Positions 34,039 to 45,034 of a DNA stretch of 64,000 nucleotides are shown here, piece by piece; position 1 is the first letter of the stretch, and each line of letters begins with the position of its first letter. Made by a program: the position numbers and the translations under genes. The stretch lies in NCBI RefSeq assembly GCF_000262305.1, contig NC_017910.1, positions 2,542,001 to 2,606,000 on the forward strand, written 5' to 3'. This stretch comes from Shimwellia blattae DSM 4481 = NBRC 105725. GTDB lineage: Bacteria > Pseudomonadota > Gammaproteobacteria > Enterobacterales > Enterobacteriaceae. A model generated the notes under the pieces. The model saw nothing but the letters and a program-made list of their open reading frames with translations, did no database searches and was not told where the DNA came from.

Positions 34039-35709
34039 TTATTCGCCTTTAGCTGCTTTGAACGCTTCAGCCATTGCGTTGGAGAAGTTACCGTCTTCCT
34101 GTTTGTTAACAGAAGCGATGGCATCTTTCTCTTCAGCTTCGTCTTTAGCACGAACAGACAGGCTTACTACGCGGTTTTTACGGTCAACGCCAGTAAATTT
34201 AGCTTCAACTTCGTCGCCAACACTCAGAACCAGAGTAGCATCTTCTACACGGTCGCGTGAAGCTTCAGAAGCGCGCAGGTAACCTTCTACGCCGTCAGCT
34301 AATTCAACTGTAGCACCTTTCGCATCAACTGCGGTTACTTTACCAGTAACGATAGCGCCTTTCTTGTTCAGAGCAACGTAGTTGTTGAACGGATCTTCTG
34401 CCAGCTGTTTAACGCCCAGGGAGATACGCTCACGCTCTGCGTCAACCTGCAGAACAACAGCTGCGATTTCGTCGCCTTTTTTGTATTCACGTACTGCTTC
34501 TTCGCCTGCAACGTTCCAGGAGATGTCAGACAGGTGAACCAGGCCGTCGATGCCGCCGTCCAGGCCGATGAAGATACCGAAGTCAGTGATAGACTTGATT
34601 TTACCTTCAACGCGATCGCCTTTGTTGTGGGTCTCAGCGAACTGCTGCCACGGGTTGGCTTTGCACTGTTTCAGGCCCAGGGAGATACGACGACGTTCTT
34701 CGTCGATATCCAGAACCATAACTTCCACTACGTCGCCAACGTTAACAACTTTGGACGGGTGGATGTTTTTGTTGGTCCAGTCCATTTCGGACACGTGAAC
34801 CAGACCTTCAACGCCTTCTTCGATTTCAACGAAGCAGCCGTAGTCAGTCAGGTTGGTAACGCGACCGGTCAGTTTAGTACCTTCCGGATAACGTTTAGCG
34901 ATAGCTACCCACGGATCTTCGCCCAGCTGTTTCAGGCCCAGGGATACACGGGTACGTTCGCGGTCGAATTTCAGCACTTTAACAGTGATTTCGTCGCCAA
35001 CGTTTACGATTTCGCTCGGATGCTTAACGCGTTTCCAGGCCATATCGGTGATGTGCAGCAGGCCGTCTACGCCGCCCAGATCCACGAATGCACCGTAGTC
35101 AGTGAGGTTCTTAACGATACCTTTAACTTCCATGCCTTCCTGCAGGTTTTCCAGCAGCTGATCGCGTTCTGCACTGTTTTCAGACTCGATAACAGCACGA
35201 CGGGAAACAACAACGTTGTTACGCTTCTGGTCGAGTTTGATTACTTTGAATTCAAGCTCTTTGCCTTCCAGGTGCAGAGTATCGCGAACCGGACGCACGT
35301 CTACCAGGGAGCCCGGCAGGAACGCACGAATACCGTTCAGCTCAACAGTGAAGCCGCCCTTGACTTTGCCGTTGATAACACCAGTAACGGTGGCAGCTTC
35401 TTCGTAAGCCTTCTCCAGCATCAGCCACGCTTCGTGACGTTTAGCTTTCTCACGAGACAGCAGGGTTTCACCGAAACCGTCTTCTACTGCATCCAGAGCA
35501 ACGTCAACTTCGTCACCAACCTGGATTTCAAGTTCGCCCTGGGCGTTTTTGAACTGCTCAGCCGGAATGGCAGACTCAGATTTCAGGCCGGCGTCAACCA
35601 GCACTACGTCTTTGTCGATAGCAACAACAACACCACGAACGATTGAACCCGGGCGGGTTTCGATTTCTTTCAGGGACTCTTCAAAGAGTTGAGCAAAAGA
35701 TTCAGTCAT
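34039..35709 (-). CDS. rpsA: 30S ribosomal protein S1
   Basis: Largest ribosomal protein, which binds mRNA and unfolds structured leaders during initiation. Six S1 (OB-fold) repeats: the first two bind the ribosome, the last four bind RNA; repeat markers such as GAFVDLGGVDGLLHITDM, GCFVEIEEGVEGLVHVSEMD and GIFIGLDGGIDGLVHLSDIS are plain. 556 residues, E. coli 557. Codon use is strongly biased toward highly expressed codons. The start ATG at 35707-35709 has no recognisable Shine-Dalgarno (CTAATACTAAACATG), as known for E. coli rpsA, whose translation is autoregulated by free S1. Confidence 0.98.
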   Translation of the reverse strand: MTESFAQLFEESLKEIETRPGSIVRGVVVAIDKDVVLVDAGLKSESAIPAEQFKNAQGELEIQVGDEVDVALDAVEDGFGETLLSREKAKRHEAWLMLEKAYEEAATVTGVINGKVKGGFTVELNGIRAFLPGSLVDVRPVRDTLHLEGKELEFKVIKLDQKRNNVVVSRRAVIESENSAERDQLLENLQEGMEVKGIVKNLTDYGAFVDLGGVDGLLHITDMAWKRVKHPSEIVNVGDEITVKVLKFDRERTRVSLGLKQLGEDPWVAIAKRYPEGTKLTGRVTNLTDYGCFVEIEEGVEGLVHVSEMDWTNKNIHPSKVVNVGDVVEVMVLDIDEERRRISLGLKQCKANPWQQFAETHNKGDRVEGKIKSITDFGIFIGLDGGIDGLVHLSDISWNVAGEEAVREYKKGDEIAAVVLQVDAERERISLGVKQLAEDPFNNYVALNKKGAIVTGKVTAVDAKGATVELADGVEGYLRASEASRDRVEDATLVLSVGDEVEAKFTGVDRKNRVVSLSVRAKDEAEEKDAIASVNKQEDGNFSNAMAEAFKAAKGE

Positions 35710-35817
35710 GTTTAGTATTAGGGTCTTTAAATTTAACGTCCACCTGGCTCCATGCCGGATGGGGTTGTTTAAATGCCTGCCAACAATCCATTGCGACAGG
35801 TACTACTAAAACTATAA

Positions 35818-35857
35818 CCGGAATTGCTCAGGAAGCACGCTCCCCGGGCAATTCCGG
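35818..35857. repeat. Ten-base inverted repeat between cmk and rpsA
   Basis: CCGGAATTGC at 35818-35827 and GCAATTCCGG at 35848-35857 are perfect inverted copies with a 20-base loop. It lies 109-148 bases upstream of the rpsA start and 18 bases after the cmk stop. It could be a hairpin at the end of the cmk message or part of the rpsA leader. No U-run follows. Confidence 0.6.
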
Positions 35858-35874
35858 ACAAATTCAGCCGCGCG

Positions 35875-36561
35875 TTATTGCGCAGTCGCCAGTTTCTGGC
35901 GGGCGTATTCTAACGCTCTTTCAATTACTTGCTCAATAGATAATCGCGTAGAGTCAAGCACTAAAGCATCTTCTGCCGGGACTAAAGGCGCCACCGCACG
36001 GTTACGATCGCGCTCGTCACGCTCTTTTATCTCGGCCAAAAGGCGCTCAAAGTTAACACTAAAACCCTTCTCCTGCAACTGCAGCATGCGGCGCTGGGCC
36101 CGCTCTTCTGAAGAGGCATCAAGAAAAATTTTCACGGGGGCGTCGGGGAATACCACCGTGCCCATGTCGCGGCCATCGGCAATCAGGCCCGGGGTTTCAC
36201 GAAACGCCCGCTGACGGCGCAGCAGCGCTTCACGTACCCGGGGGAAAGCCGCCACTTTTGATGCGGTATTCGCCACATCCTGGGTGCGGATTTCACCGCT
36301 GACATCTTCACCCTCAAGGACAACTTCCAGTTTCCCGTTGCTGGAAATAAACCGCACATCCAGGTGGGCGGCCAGGGGAACCAGGGCCTCTTCGCTGTCC
36401 ACATCAACCCGGTGATGCAGTGCGGCCAGTGCCAGTACCCGGTATATGGCCCCGGAGTCCAGTAAATGCCATTGGAGCGCCTCTGCCATCGCCTTGCATA
36501 AGGTGCCTTTCCCTGCGCCGCTGGGGCCGTCAATGGTGATTACCGGAGCATGTGCTGCCAT
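35875..36561 (-). CDS. cmk: Cytidylate kinase
   Basis: Cytosolic nucleoside monophosphate kinase that phosphorylates CMP and dCMP with ATP. P-loop GPSGAGKGT at residues about 12-20; the CMP-binding insert and DGRDMGTVVFPDAPVK region are conserved. 228 residues, E. coli 227. It lies between aroA and rpsA; in E. coli the metallopeptidase gene ycaL sits between aroA and cmk, but here only 175 bases without a gene separate them. Promoters for rpsA are known to lie inside and after cmk in E. coli. Confidence 0.97.
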   Translation of the reverse strand: MAAHAPVITIDGPSGAGKGTLCKAMAEALQWHLLDSGAIYRVLALAALHHRVDVDSEEALVPLAAHLDVRFISSNGKLEVVLEGEDVSGEIRTQDVANTASKVAAFPRVREALLRRQRAFRETPGLIADGRDMGTVVFPDAPVKIFLDASSEERAQRRMLQLQEKGFSVNFERLLAEIKERDERDRNRAVAPLVPAEDALVLDSTRLSIEQVIERALEYARQKLATAQ

Positions 36562-36736
36562 CTTTCTCTCCTTTTTTGAGAATGCAGGTGAACCATTTCG
36601 GCGCGCATTATACGCCGCAACCTCCGGGACTGTTACCTCTGGGTGGCAATATCATTGCGAAAACGATCATTATAGGAGAAAACCACCCGGCCTTGCGGAT
36701 ACGTGTCTGGCCCTGCCGGAACAGGGCCAGTGGTTA

Positions 36737-38023
36737 TCAGGCTAAGGTGCTGATCCCGGCCAGACGTGCAAAATAATCAGGGAAGGTTTTGGCGGTGCAT
36801 TTCGGATCAAGGATGGTCACGGGGGTGTCAGAGAGCGCCACCAGCGAGAAGCACATCGCCATACGGTGATCATTATAGGTGCCAATTTCAGCAAAGGTCA
36901 GGTGCGCCGGTGGCGTAATAGTGATGAAATCGTCACCTTCAATCACCTCGGCCCCCACTTTGCGCAGCTCTGTTGCCATGGCCGCCAGGCGGTCGGTCTC
37001 TTTGACCCGCCAGTTATAAATATTGCGCAGCGTGGTGGTGCCGCGGGCAAACAGCGCGGTAGTGGCGATGGTCATGGCCGCATCCGGGATATGGTTCATG
37101 TCCATATCGATGGCGTTCAGCTCACCGCGCGTGCAGGCAATAAAATCATCCCCCCACTGGATGGTGGCGCCCATTTTTTCCAGCACATCCGCAAAGCGGA
37201 TATCCCCCTGCACACTGTTACGGCCAATGCCGGTAACGGTAACGGTTCCGCCTTTAATGGCGGCGGCGGCGAGGAAATAGGAGGCCGACGACGCATCCCC
37301 CTCCACCAGGTAGTGGCCCGGGGAGTGGTACTGCTGCTGGCCGCGTACCACAAAGCGCTGGTATTGCTGGTTTTCCACCTGCACACCGAAGGTGCGCATC
37401 AGATTCAGGGTGATATCAATATAGGGTTTTGAGACCAGCTCACCTTTGATATCAATGATCGTCTCTTCCCGGGCCAGGGGGGCTGCCATCAGCAGTGCGG
37501 TCAGGAACTGGCTCGATACGCTGCCGTCCACACTGACCTGGCCGCCGGTAAATCCACCGCGCAGGCGCAGCGGCGGGTAGTTTTCCTGCTCCAGATAGTC
37601 AATCTGCGCCCCGCCCTGGCGTAAGGCATCCACCAGGTGGCCGATGGGCCGCTCTTTCATCCGCGGCTCGCCGGTCAGCACGATATCGTTGTTGCCCAGG
37701 CACAGTGCGGCTGCCAGCGGGCGCATGGCGGTGCCCGCATTGCCTAAAAACAGCTCCAGCGCGCCGCTGGCCTGTAAGGGACCACCGTTGCCGGTTACGT
37801 CACAGCGGGTGCGATCGTCTGAGAGGGTATAAGATACGCCCAGTAATTTCAGGGCATTGAGCATATGGCGGACGTCGTCGCTGTCCAGCAGATTGGTAAG
37901 CGTGGTGGTGCCATGTGCCAGCGCCGCCAGTAACAGCGCGCGATTCGATACGCTTTTTGAACCCGGAAGGTTAATGGTGCCATTGACCAGCGCAACGGGC
38001 TGGAGGGTCAGGGATTCCTGCAT
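36737..38023 (-). CDS. aroA: 5-enolpyruvylshikimate-3-phosphate synthase
   Basis: Sixth enzyme of the shikimate pathway; transfers enolpyruvyl from PEP to shikimate-3-phosphate and is the target of glyphosate. Substrate motif LPGSKSVSNRALLLAALA near residue 20 and the PEP-binding LFLGNAGTAMRPL near residue 90, with Gly and Ala of the class I (glyphosate-sensitive) type. 428 residues, E. coli 427. It is co-directional with serC, 72 bases downstream, with a hairpin between them that may reduce readthrough. Confidence 0.98.
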   Translation of the reverse strand: MQESLTLQPVALVNGTINLPGSKSVSNRALLLAALAHGTTTLTNLLDSDDVRHMLNALKLLGVSYTLSDDRTRCDVTGNGGPLQASGALELFLGNAGTAMRPLAAALCLGNNDIVLTGEPRMKERPIGHLVDALRQGGAQIDYLEQENYPPLRLRGGFTGGQVSVDGSVSSQFLTALLMAAPLAREETIIDIKGELVSKPYIDITLNLMRTFGVQVENQQYQRFVVRGQQQYHSPGHYLVEGDASSASYFLAAAAIKGGTVTVTGIGRNSVQGDIRFADVLEKMGATIQWGDDFIACTRGELNAIDMDMNHIPDAAMTIATTALFARGTTTLRNIYNWRVKETDRLAAMATELRKVGAEVIEGDDFITITPPAHLTFAEIGTYNDHRMAMCFSLVALSDTPVTILDPKCTAKTFPDYFARLAGISTLA

Positions 38024-38054
38024 AGAGGGAAAAGTCTCACGTAAAAAATGGAAG

Positions 38055-38076
38055 CCCCGCAGCGAGCACTGCGGGG
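38055..38076 (-). other. Hairpin between serC and aroA
   Basis: CCCCGCAG, loop TGCTCG on the minus strand, CTGCGGGG, then CTTCCATTTTTT after a few bases. It is 20 bases after the serC stop. In E. coli and Salmonella a similar partial terminator adjusts aroA expression relative to serC; the same role is inferred here. Confidence 0.7.
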
Positions 38077-38095
38077 TAGACCAGAACAGTCAGGA

Positions 38096-39184
38096 TTAAC
38101 CGTGACGACGCTCAAAGTCCTGCATAAAGTCGGTCAGGGCGCGCACCCCTTCCAGCGGCATGGCGTTATAGATGGAAGCACGCATGCCCCCCACCACCCG
38201 GTGCCCTTTCAGGGCATGCAGACCCGCCGCAAAGGACTCTTCAAGGAACACCGCATCCAGCGCGCTGTCCGCCAGCTGGAACGGGACGTTCATCCGCGAA
38301 CGGTTGGCGGCGGCCACGCTGTTACGGTAGAAATCGCTGTTGTCGATAACGCCGTACAGCAGCTCGGCTTTCTGCTGGTTAATTTTATCCATTGCCGCAA
38401 CGCCGCCTTTGGCTTTCAGCCATTTGAACACCAGGCCCGCCAGATACCAGGCGAAGGTTGGCGGCGTATTAAACATGGAGTCGTTCTTCGCCAGCACCGT
38501 GTAGTCGAGAATGGACGGGCAGGCAATGTTCGCTTTGCCCAGCAGATCCTCACGCACGATAACCAGCGTCAGCCCGGCCGGGCCGATATTTTTCTGGGCA
38601 CCGGCGTAAATCACGCCAAAACGGCTGACATCAAGCGGGCTGGAGAGAATGGTTGACGAGTAATCGGCCACCACGGTGACGTCGTCACCGAATGCCGGGG
38701 TCTCATCAATGGCGATCCCGTCGATGGTTTCGTTCGGGCAGTAATGCAGGTATGCCGCGCCTTTGGTCAGCTGCCATTCGCTCATCGGCTTGATGGCGCG
38801 CAGGCCGTCTACCGTGGTGCAGGCATCGATAACATTCGGGGTGAGGTATTTTTGCGCTTCTTTCGCCGCGCTTTCTGCCCAGTAGCCGCCATCAACATAG
38901 TCAGCAACCCCGGCGCTTCCCGCCAGGTTCAGCGGCACAGCGGCAAACTGGCCGCGACCACCGCCGTGGCAGAATAAAACTTTGTAATTCTGCGGAATAT
39001 GCAGAAGATCGCGTAAATCTTTTTCTGCCTGCTCTGCCACCTCAATAAACGCTTTACCCCGGTGGCTTATCTCCATTACAGAGGTGCCTAAGCCATTCCA
39101 GTCACACAGCTCTTCCTGAGCCTGTCGCAGTACGTCAGCCGGTAGCATTGCCGGGCCAGAGCTAAAATTGAAAACCTGAGTCAT
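38096..39184 (-). CDS. serC: Phosphoserine aminotransferase
   Basis: Pyridoxal-phosphate enzyme that makes 3-phosphoserine (serine synthesis) and 4-phosphohydroxythreonine (vitamin B6 synthesis). It begins MTQVFNFSSGPAMLPADVLR; the Schiff-base lysine is in IYAGAQKNIGPAGL near residue 198. 362 residues, same as E. coli. It is the first gene of serC-aroA. The 276-base divergent gap to ycaO holds its promoter; in E. coli the gene ycaP lies in this gap but here it is absent. Confidence 0.98.
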   Translation of the reverse strand: MTQVFNFSSGPAMLPADVLRQAQEELCDWNGLGTSVMEISHRGKAFIEVAEQAEKDLRDLLHIPQNYKVLFCHGGGRGQFAAVPLNLAGSAGVADYVDGGYWAESAAKEAQKYLTPNVIDACTTVDGLRAIKPMSEWQLTKGAAYLHYCPNETIDGIAIDETPAFGDDVTVVADYSSTILSSPLDVSRFGVIYAGAQKNIGPAGLTLVIVREDLLGKANIACPSILDYTVLAKNDSMFNTPPTFAWYLAGLVFKWLKAKGGVAAMDKINQQKAELLYGVIDNSDFYRNSVAAANRSRMNVPFQLADSALDAVFLEESFAAGLHALKGHRVVGGMRASIYNAMPLEGVRALTDFMQDFERRHG

Positions 39185-39460
39185 TTCCCCTCACCACACC
39201 TGAATTGATAAGTTTTTCCTGTGGCTATCGGTTTTATCATTGCGACGCACCGGCTGCAATGGCTAATCGCACCCCGGGGGAATTTGTGGCCCAAATCACA
39301 CAATAGCATCCGCTGATAAATCCTCCGCTGGGGGTTAAAACCTCTGCAACCGGGTTATCACGCCGGGCAGATTTATCGTCTCCGGCCCTGTTCCGGCAAT
39401 AGCACCGGGCCCGCAAAACCCGTATGATTGCGCGCCTTGTGTACGACAAAAGTGAAAACC

Positions 39461-41230
39461 ATGACTCAAACCTTTATCCCCGGCAAAGACGCCGCCCTGG
39501 AAGACTCCATCGACCGCTTCCGGCATAAACTCAGCGCGCTGGGTTTTAATATTGAAGAAGCCTCCTGGCTGAACCCGGTGCCGAATGTCTGGTCAGTGCA
39601 TATCCGCGACACAGACTGCCCGCTGTGCTTCAGTAACGGTAAAGGCGCGACCAAAAAGGCCGCCCTCGCCTCGGCGCTGGGTGAGTATTTTGAGCGTCTG
39701 TCCACCAACTATTTCTTTGCCGATTTCTGGCTGGGTAACACCATCGCCAACGGGCCGTTTGTCCACTACCCGAGCGAGAAGTGGTTCCCGCTGCCGGAAG
39801 ATGACAGCCTGCCGGAAGGGATCCTGGATGAGAAGCTGCGTGCCTTCTACGATCCGGATAACGAGCTGGCCGCCAGCCTGCTGGTGGATTTGCAGTCCGG
39901 GAATGACGATCGCGGGATCTGCGCCCTGCCGTTTATCCGCCAGTCGGATAATCAGACCATCTATATTCCGATGAATATCATCGCCAATTTGTACGTTTCT
40001 AACGGCATGTCCGCCGGTAACACCCGTAATGAAGCCCGGGTTCAGGGGTTGTCTGAGGTGTTTGAACGCTACATTAAAAACCGCATTATTGCCGAATCCA
40101 TCAGCCTGCCGGAGATCCCGAAAGCGGTACTGGCCCGCTACCCGGCGGTGGTGGAAGCTATCAACAGCATGGAGGCCGAAGGCTTCCCGATCTTCGCCTA
40201 TGACGGCTCCCTGGGCGGTAAATACCCGGTTATCTGCGTGGTGCTGTTTAACCCGCAAAACGGCACCTGCTTTGCCTCTTTTGGTGCCCACCCGGACTTT
40301 GGCGTGGCGCTGGAGCGCACCGTGACCGAGCTGCTGCAGGGCCGCAGCCTGAAAGATCTCGATGTGTTCACCCCGCCGACGTTTGATGACGAAGAAGTGG
40401 CCGAGCACACCAACCTGGAGACCCACTTTATCGACTCCAGCGGTCTTATCTCCTGGGATCTGTTTAAGCAGGATGCGGACTACCCGTTTGTGGACTGGAA
40501 CTTCTCCGGCACTACGGAGCAGGAGTTTGCCACGCTGATGGCTATCTTCCGCGCTGAGGGTAAAGAGGTCTATATCGCCGATTACGAACATCTTGATGTC
40601 TACGCCTGCCGTATCCTGGTGCCGGGCATGTCGGATATCTACCCGGCAGAAGATCTGTGGCTGGCGAACAACAATATGGGCAGCCATCTGCGCGAAACGA
40701 TCCTCAGCCTGCCGGGCAGTAACTGGGATAAAGCAGACTACCTGGCGCTGATTGAGCAATTAGACGAAGAAGGCCACGACGATTTTACCCGGGTGCGCGA
40801 GCTGCTGGGCCTGGCGACCGGTCCGGATAACGGCTGGTACACCCTGCGCATCGGTGAGCTCAAAGCGATGCTGGCCCTGGCGGGCGGTGATCTGGAGCAG
40901 GCGCTAATCTGGACGGAATGGACCATGGAGTTCAACGGCTCGGTCTTCAGCCCGGCGCGGGCCAACTATTACCGCTGCCTGCAAACGCTTCTGCTGCTCA
41001 ATGAAGAAGAGGAGCGCCAGCCGCTGCAGTATCTGAACGCGTTTGTGCGTATGTATGGTGCCCAGACGGTAGAGGACGCCAGCGCGGCAATCAGCGGTGA
41101 AGCGCCGTTCTACGGGCTGCAGCCCGCAGGTGATGACCTGCAGGGCTTCCCGGCGCATCAGGCGCTGCTGGCCGCTTATGAGAAGCTGCAGCGTGCCAAA
41201 GCCCGGTGGGCAGCCGCACAGCCGGCCTGA
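39461..41230 (+). CDS. ycaO: YcaO protein (ribosomal S12 methylthiotransferase accessory factor)
   Basis: Founding member of the YcaO ATP-binding family. In E. coli it helps RimO methylthiolate Asp88 of ribosomal protein S12; relatives activate amide bonds in azole peptide synthesis. ATP/Mg-binding patches ALASALGEYFERLST and GLSEVFERYIKNR are present, and the C-terminal third is TPR-like (LAGGDLEQALIWTEW). I chose ATG 39461 (MTQTFIPGKDAALEDSI), giving 589 residues (E. coli 586). No precursor peptide, dehydrogenase or cyclodehydratase partner lies nearby, so a peptide-modifying role is not supported. It precedes focA with a terminator between. Confidence 0.95.
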   Translation: MTQTFIPGKDAALEDSIDRFRHKLSALGFNIEEASWLNPVPNVWSVHIRDTDCPLCFSNGKGATKKAALASALGEYFERLSTNYFFADFWLGNTIANGPFVHYPSEKWFPLPEDDSLPEGILDEKLRAFYDPDNELAASLLVDLQSGNDDRGICALPFIRQSDNQTIYIPMNIIANLYVSNGMSAGNTRNEARVQGLSEVFERYIKNRIIAESISLPEIPKAVLARYPAVVEAINSMEAEGFPIFAYDGSLGGKYPVICVVLFNPQNGTCFASFGAHPDFGVALERTVTELLQGRSLKDLDVFTPPTFDDEEVAEHTNLETHFIDSSGLISWDLFKQDADYPFVDWNFSGTTEQEFATLMAIFRAEGKEVYIADYEHLDVYACRILVPGMSDIYPAEDLWLANNNMGSHLRETILSLPGSNWDKADYLALIEQLDEEGHDDFTRVRELLGLATGPDNGWYTLRIGELKAMLALAGGDLEQALIWTEWTMEFNGSVFSPARANYYRCLQTLLLLNEEEERQPLQYLNAFVRMYGAQTVEDASAAISGEAPFYGLQPAGDDLQGFPAHQALLAAYEKLQRAKARWAAAQPA

Positions 41231-41272
41231 TACCACTTTGGTATAGGATAATTCCTGGCTATCCGCTATATT

Positions 41273-41301
41273 ACGGGGCGCAAAATTGCCCCGTCTTTTT
41301 T
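41273..41301 (+). terminator. Rho-independent terminator of ycaO
   Basis: ACGGGGC, loop GCAAAATT, GCCCCGT, then CTTTTTT, 43 bases after the ycaO stop. It separates ycaO from the focA-pfl regulatory region. Confidence 0.88.
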
Positions 41302-41484
41302 ATTCCACGGGTAATAACGTTTTAAATGTAATGGCATGGTTAACCATGGGTAAATAAAATAACAAACCCGGGCCGTGTTGCTACCTTTACTCATTATTAT
41401 TCAATATTTTTTCACTATTTCAGGAGGGAGCACCGGCTATCTTCAACATATATAATAATTTTTAAAATTTATTTTTATCAGGAT

Positions 41485-41497
41485 AATCAAAAACTTA
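41485..41497 (+). promoter_or_regulatory. IHF binding site upstream of focA
   Basis: AATCAAAAACTTA matches WATCAANNNNTTR at every specified position and lies in an AT-rich stretch about 110 bases before the inferred start of transcription. IHF is known to bind the E. coli pfl regulatory region and assist anaerobic activation by FNR and ArcA. Confidence 0.75.
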
Positions 41498-41551
41498 CTC
41501 CGAAAATCAGCAATAACCCTGCGTTTTTCGGGCCCGTTAGCTAGGTGACAT

Positions 41552-41565
41552 ATGATCTGCATCAA
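41552..41565 (+). promoter_or_regulatory. FNR box of the focA-pfl promoter
   Basis: ATGATCTGCATCAA fits TTGAT-N4-ATCAA at 9 of 10 positions. TAGTAT at 41588-41593 starts 22 bases after it, the spacing of a class II FNR promoter (box centred near -41.5), predicting transcription start near 41600. A second element TATAAT at 41575-41580 is only nine bases away and would instead overlap bound FNR. Confidence 0.8.
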
Positions 41566-41625
41566 ATTTTACTCTATAATGCTTTGTTAGTATCTGGTCG
41601 CCGAATTAATAAAGAGAGAGTTAGT

Positions 41626-42483
41626 GTGAAAGCTGACAACCCTTTTGATCTATTGCTTCCTCCTGCGATGGCGAAAGTCGCCGAAGAAGCTGGTGTCTAT
41701 AAAGCAACAAAACAACCGTTAACGACATTTTATTTGGCAATCACCGCTGGCGTATTTATTTCTATCGCCTTCGTTTTTTACATCACCGCAACCACCGGCG
41801 CCGCGGCTATGCCCTTCGGTATCACGAAGCTGATTGGTGGTCTATGCTTCTCACTGGGCTTGATCCTGTGTGTTATCTGCGGTGCTGATCTGTTTACTTC
41901 AACCGTTTTGATAGTCGTAGCAAAAGCCAGTGGCAGAATCACCTGGGGACAGCTGGCGCGTAACTGGGTTAACGTTTATGTTGGCAACCTGGTCGGGGCC
42001 CTGCTCTTTGTGGCGCTGATTTGGCTATCCGGCCAGCATATGACAGCAAATGGTGCCTGGGGTCTGAATGTGCTGCAGACCGCGGATCATAAAGTGCATC
42101 ATACGTTTGTTGAGGCGGTCTGCCTTGGCATTCTGGCGAACCTGATGGTCTGCCTGGCGGTGTGGATGAGTTACTCCGGCCGCAGCCTGATGGACAAAAT
42201 GTTCGCCATGATTCTGCCGGTAGCGATGTTCGTTGCCAGCGGTTTTGAGCACAGTATCGCAAACATGTTCATGATCCCAATGGGTATCGTGATCCGTGAT
42301 TTCGCAACGCCGGAGTTCTGGACAGCAATTGGGTCCACCCCGGAGAATTTTTCACACCTGACTGTAGCGAATTTCATTACTGATAACCTGATTCCGGTAA
42401 CTATCGGGAACATTATTGGTGGCGGTTTGTTAGTTGGGTTGACTTACTGGGTAATTTACCTGCGCGGCGGCGATAAACACTGA
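41626..42483 (+). CDS. focA: Formate channel FocA
   Basis: Pentameric inner-membrane channel of the formate/nitrite transporter family that exports and re-imports formate during mixed-acid fermentation. Six transmembrane helices; the conserved pore histidine is in SGFEHSIANMF and the omega-loop in GADLFTSTVLIV. The start is GTG at 41626 (MKADNPFDLLLPPAMAKVAE), with GAGAG upstream, as in E. coli; an ATG-initiated longer frame from 41545 would begin inside the FNR box. 285 residues, same as E. coli. First gene of focA-pflB, 53 bases before pflB. Confidence 0.97.
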   Translation: MKADNPFDLLLPPAMAKVAEEAGVYKATKQPLTTFYLAITAGVFISIAFVFYITATTGAAAMPFGITKLIGGLCFSLGLILCVICGADLFTSTVLIVVAKASGRITWGQLARNWVNVYVGNLVGALLFVALIWLSGQHMTANGAWGLNVLQTADHKVHHTFVEAVCLGILANLMVCLAVWMSYSGRSLMDKMFAMILPVAMFVASGFEHSIANMFMIPMGIVIRDFATPEFWTAIGSTPENFSHLTVANFITDNLIPVTIGNIIGGGLLVGLTYWVIYLRGGDKH

Positions 42484-42536
42484 GTTTTCGTCACCGGGTA
42501 GTAAATAAGATATCCACACTAGAAGGTAGGTGTTAA

Positions 42537-44819
<2,283 letters not shown>

Positions 44820-44860
44820 TGTGGTTTTGACTGAAAAAACGTTTGAATAAGCGTAAAATG

Positions 44861-44887
44861 AAGGCTCCACGAAAGTGGGGCCTTTCT
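44861..44887 (+). terminator. Rho-independent terminator of pflB
   Basis: AAGGCTCCAC, loop GAAA, GTGGGGCCTTTCTT, 41 bases after the pflB stop. pflA downstream would need its own promoter or readthrough, as known in E. coli. Confidence 0.88.
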
Positions 44888-45034
44888 TATACCCATCGCC
44901 CTGCTTTCTCTCCGGAGCCGGTTTTGCCAGACATCTGTTAAACGACAGTTTTCTGCCAAAACAGACTCGGCGCGACAATCAGACTCGCGTCCACCCACCC
45001 CTCTACTGAGGGGATAAATGGAGATAACACCGCA

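Larger units (their letters stand above)
41302..41625 (+). promoter_or_regulatory. focA-pflB regulatory region
   Basis: A 324-base AT-rich stretch with no gene. It holds an FNR box, an IHF site and conserved promoter elements just before focA. In E. coli the pfl operon has several promoters controlled by FNR, ArcA, IHF and NarL; the last 75 bases here match my memory of the E. coli leader almost base for base. Upstream, 41400-41480 is very AT-rich (tracts such as CAATATTTTTTCAC), a plausible ArcA or H-NS region that I cannot resolve further. Confidence 0.8.

Noticed and set aside
34534..35646. A 370-codon plus-strand frame antisense to rpsA
   Set aside because: Same cause: strongly biased codons of rpsA leave the opposite frame open. 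No homology, and no ribosome site.
39461..41230. YcaO as the core of a peptide-modification (azole or thioamide) gene cluster
   Set aside because: Sequence and length match E. coli YcaO, neighbours are serC and focA, and no precursor peptide or partner enzyme is nearby.
41545..41625. A longer FocA starting at 41545
   Set aside because: That start overlaps the FNR box and -10 region, so it would not be in the message; GTG at 41626 with GAGAG upstream gives the family length.
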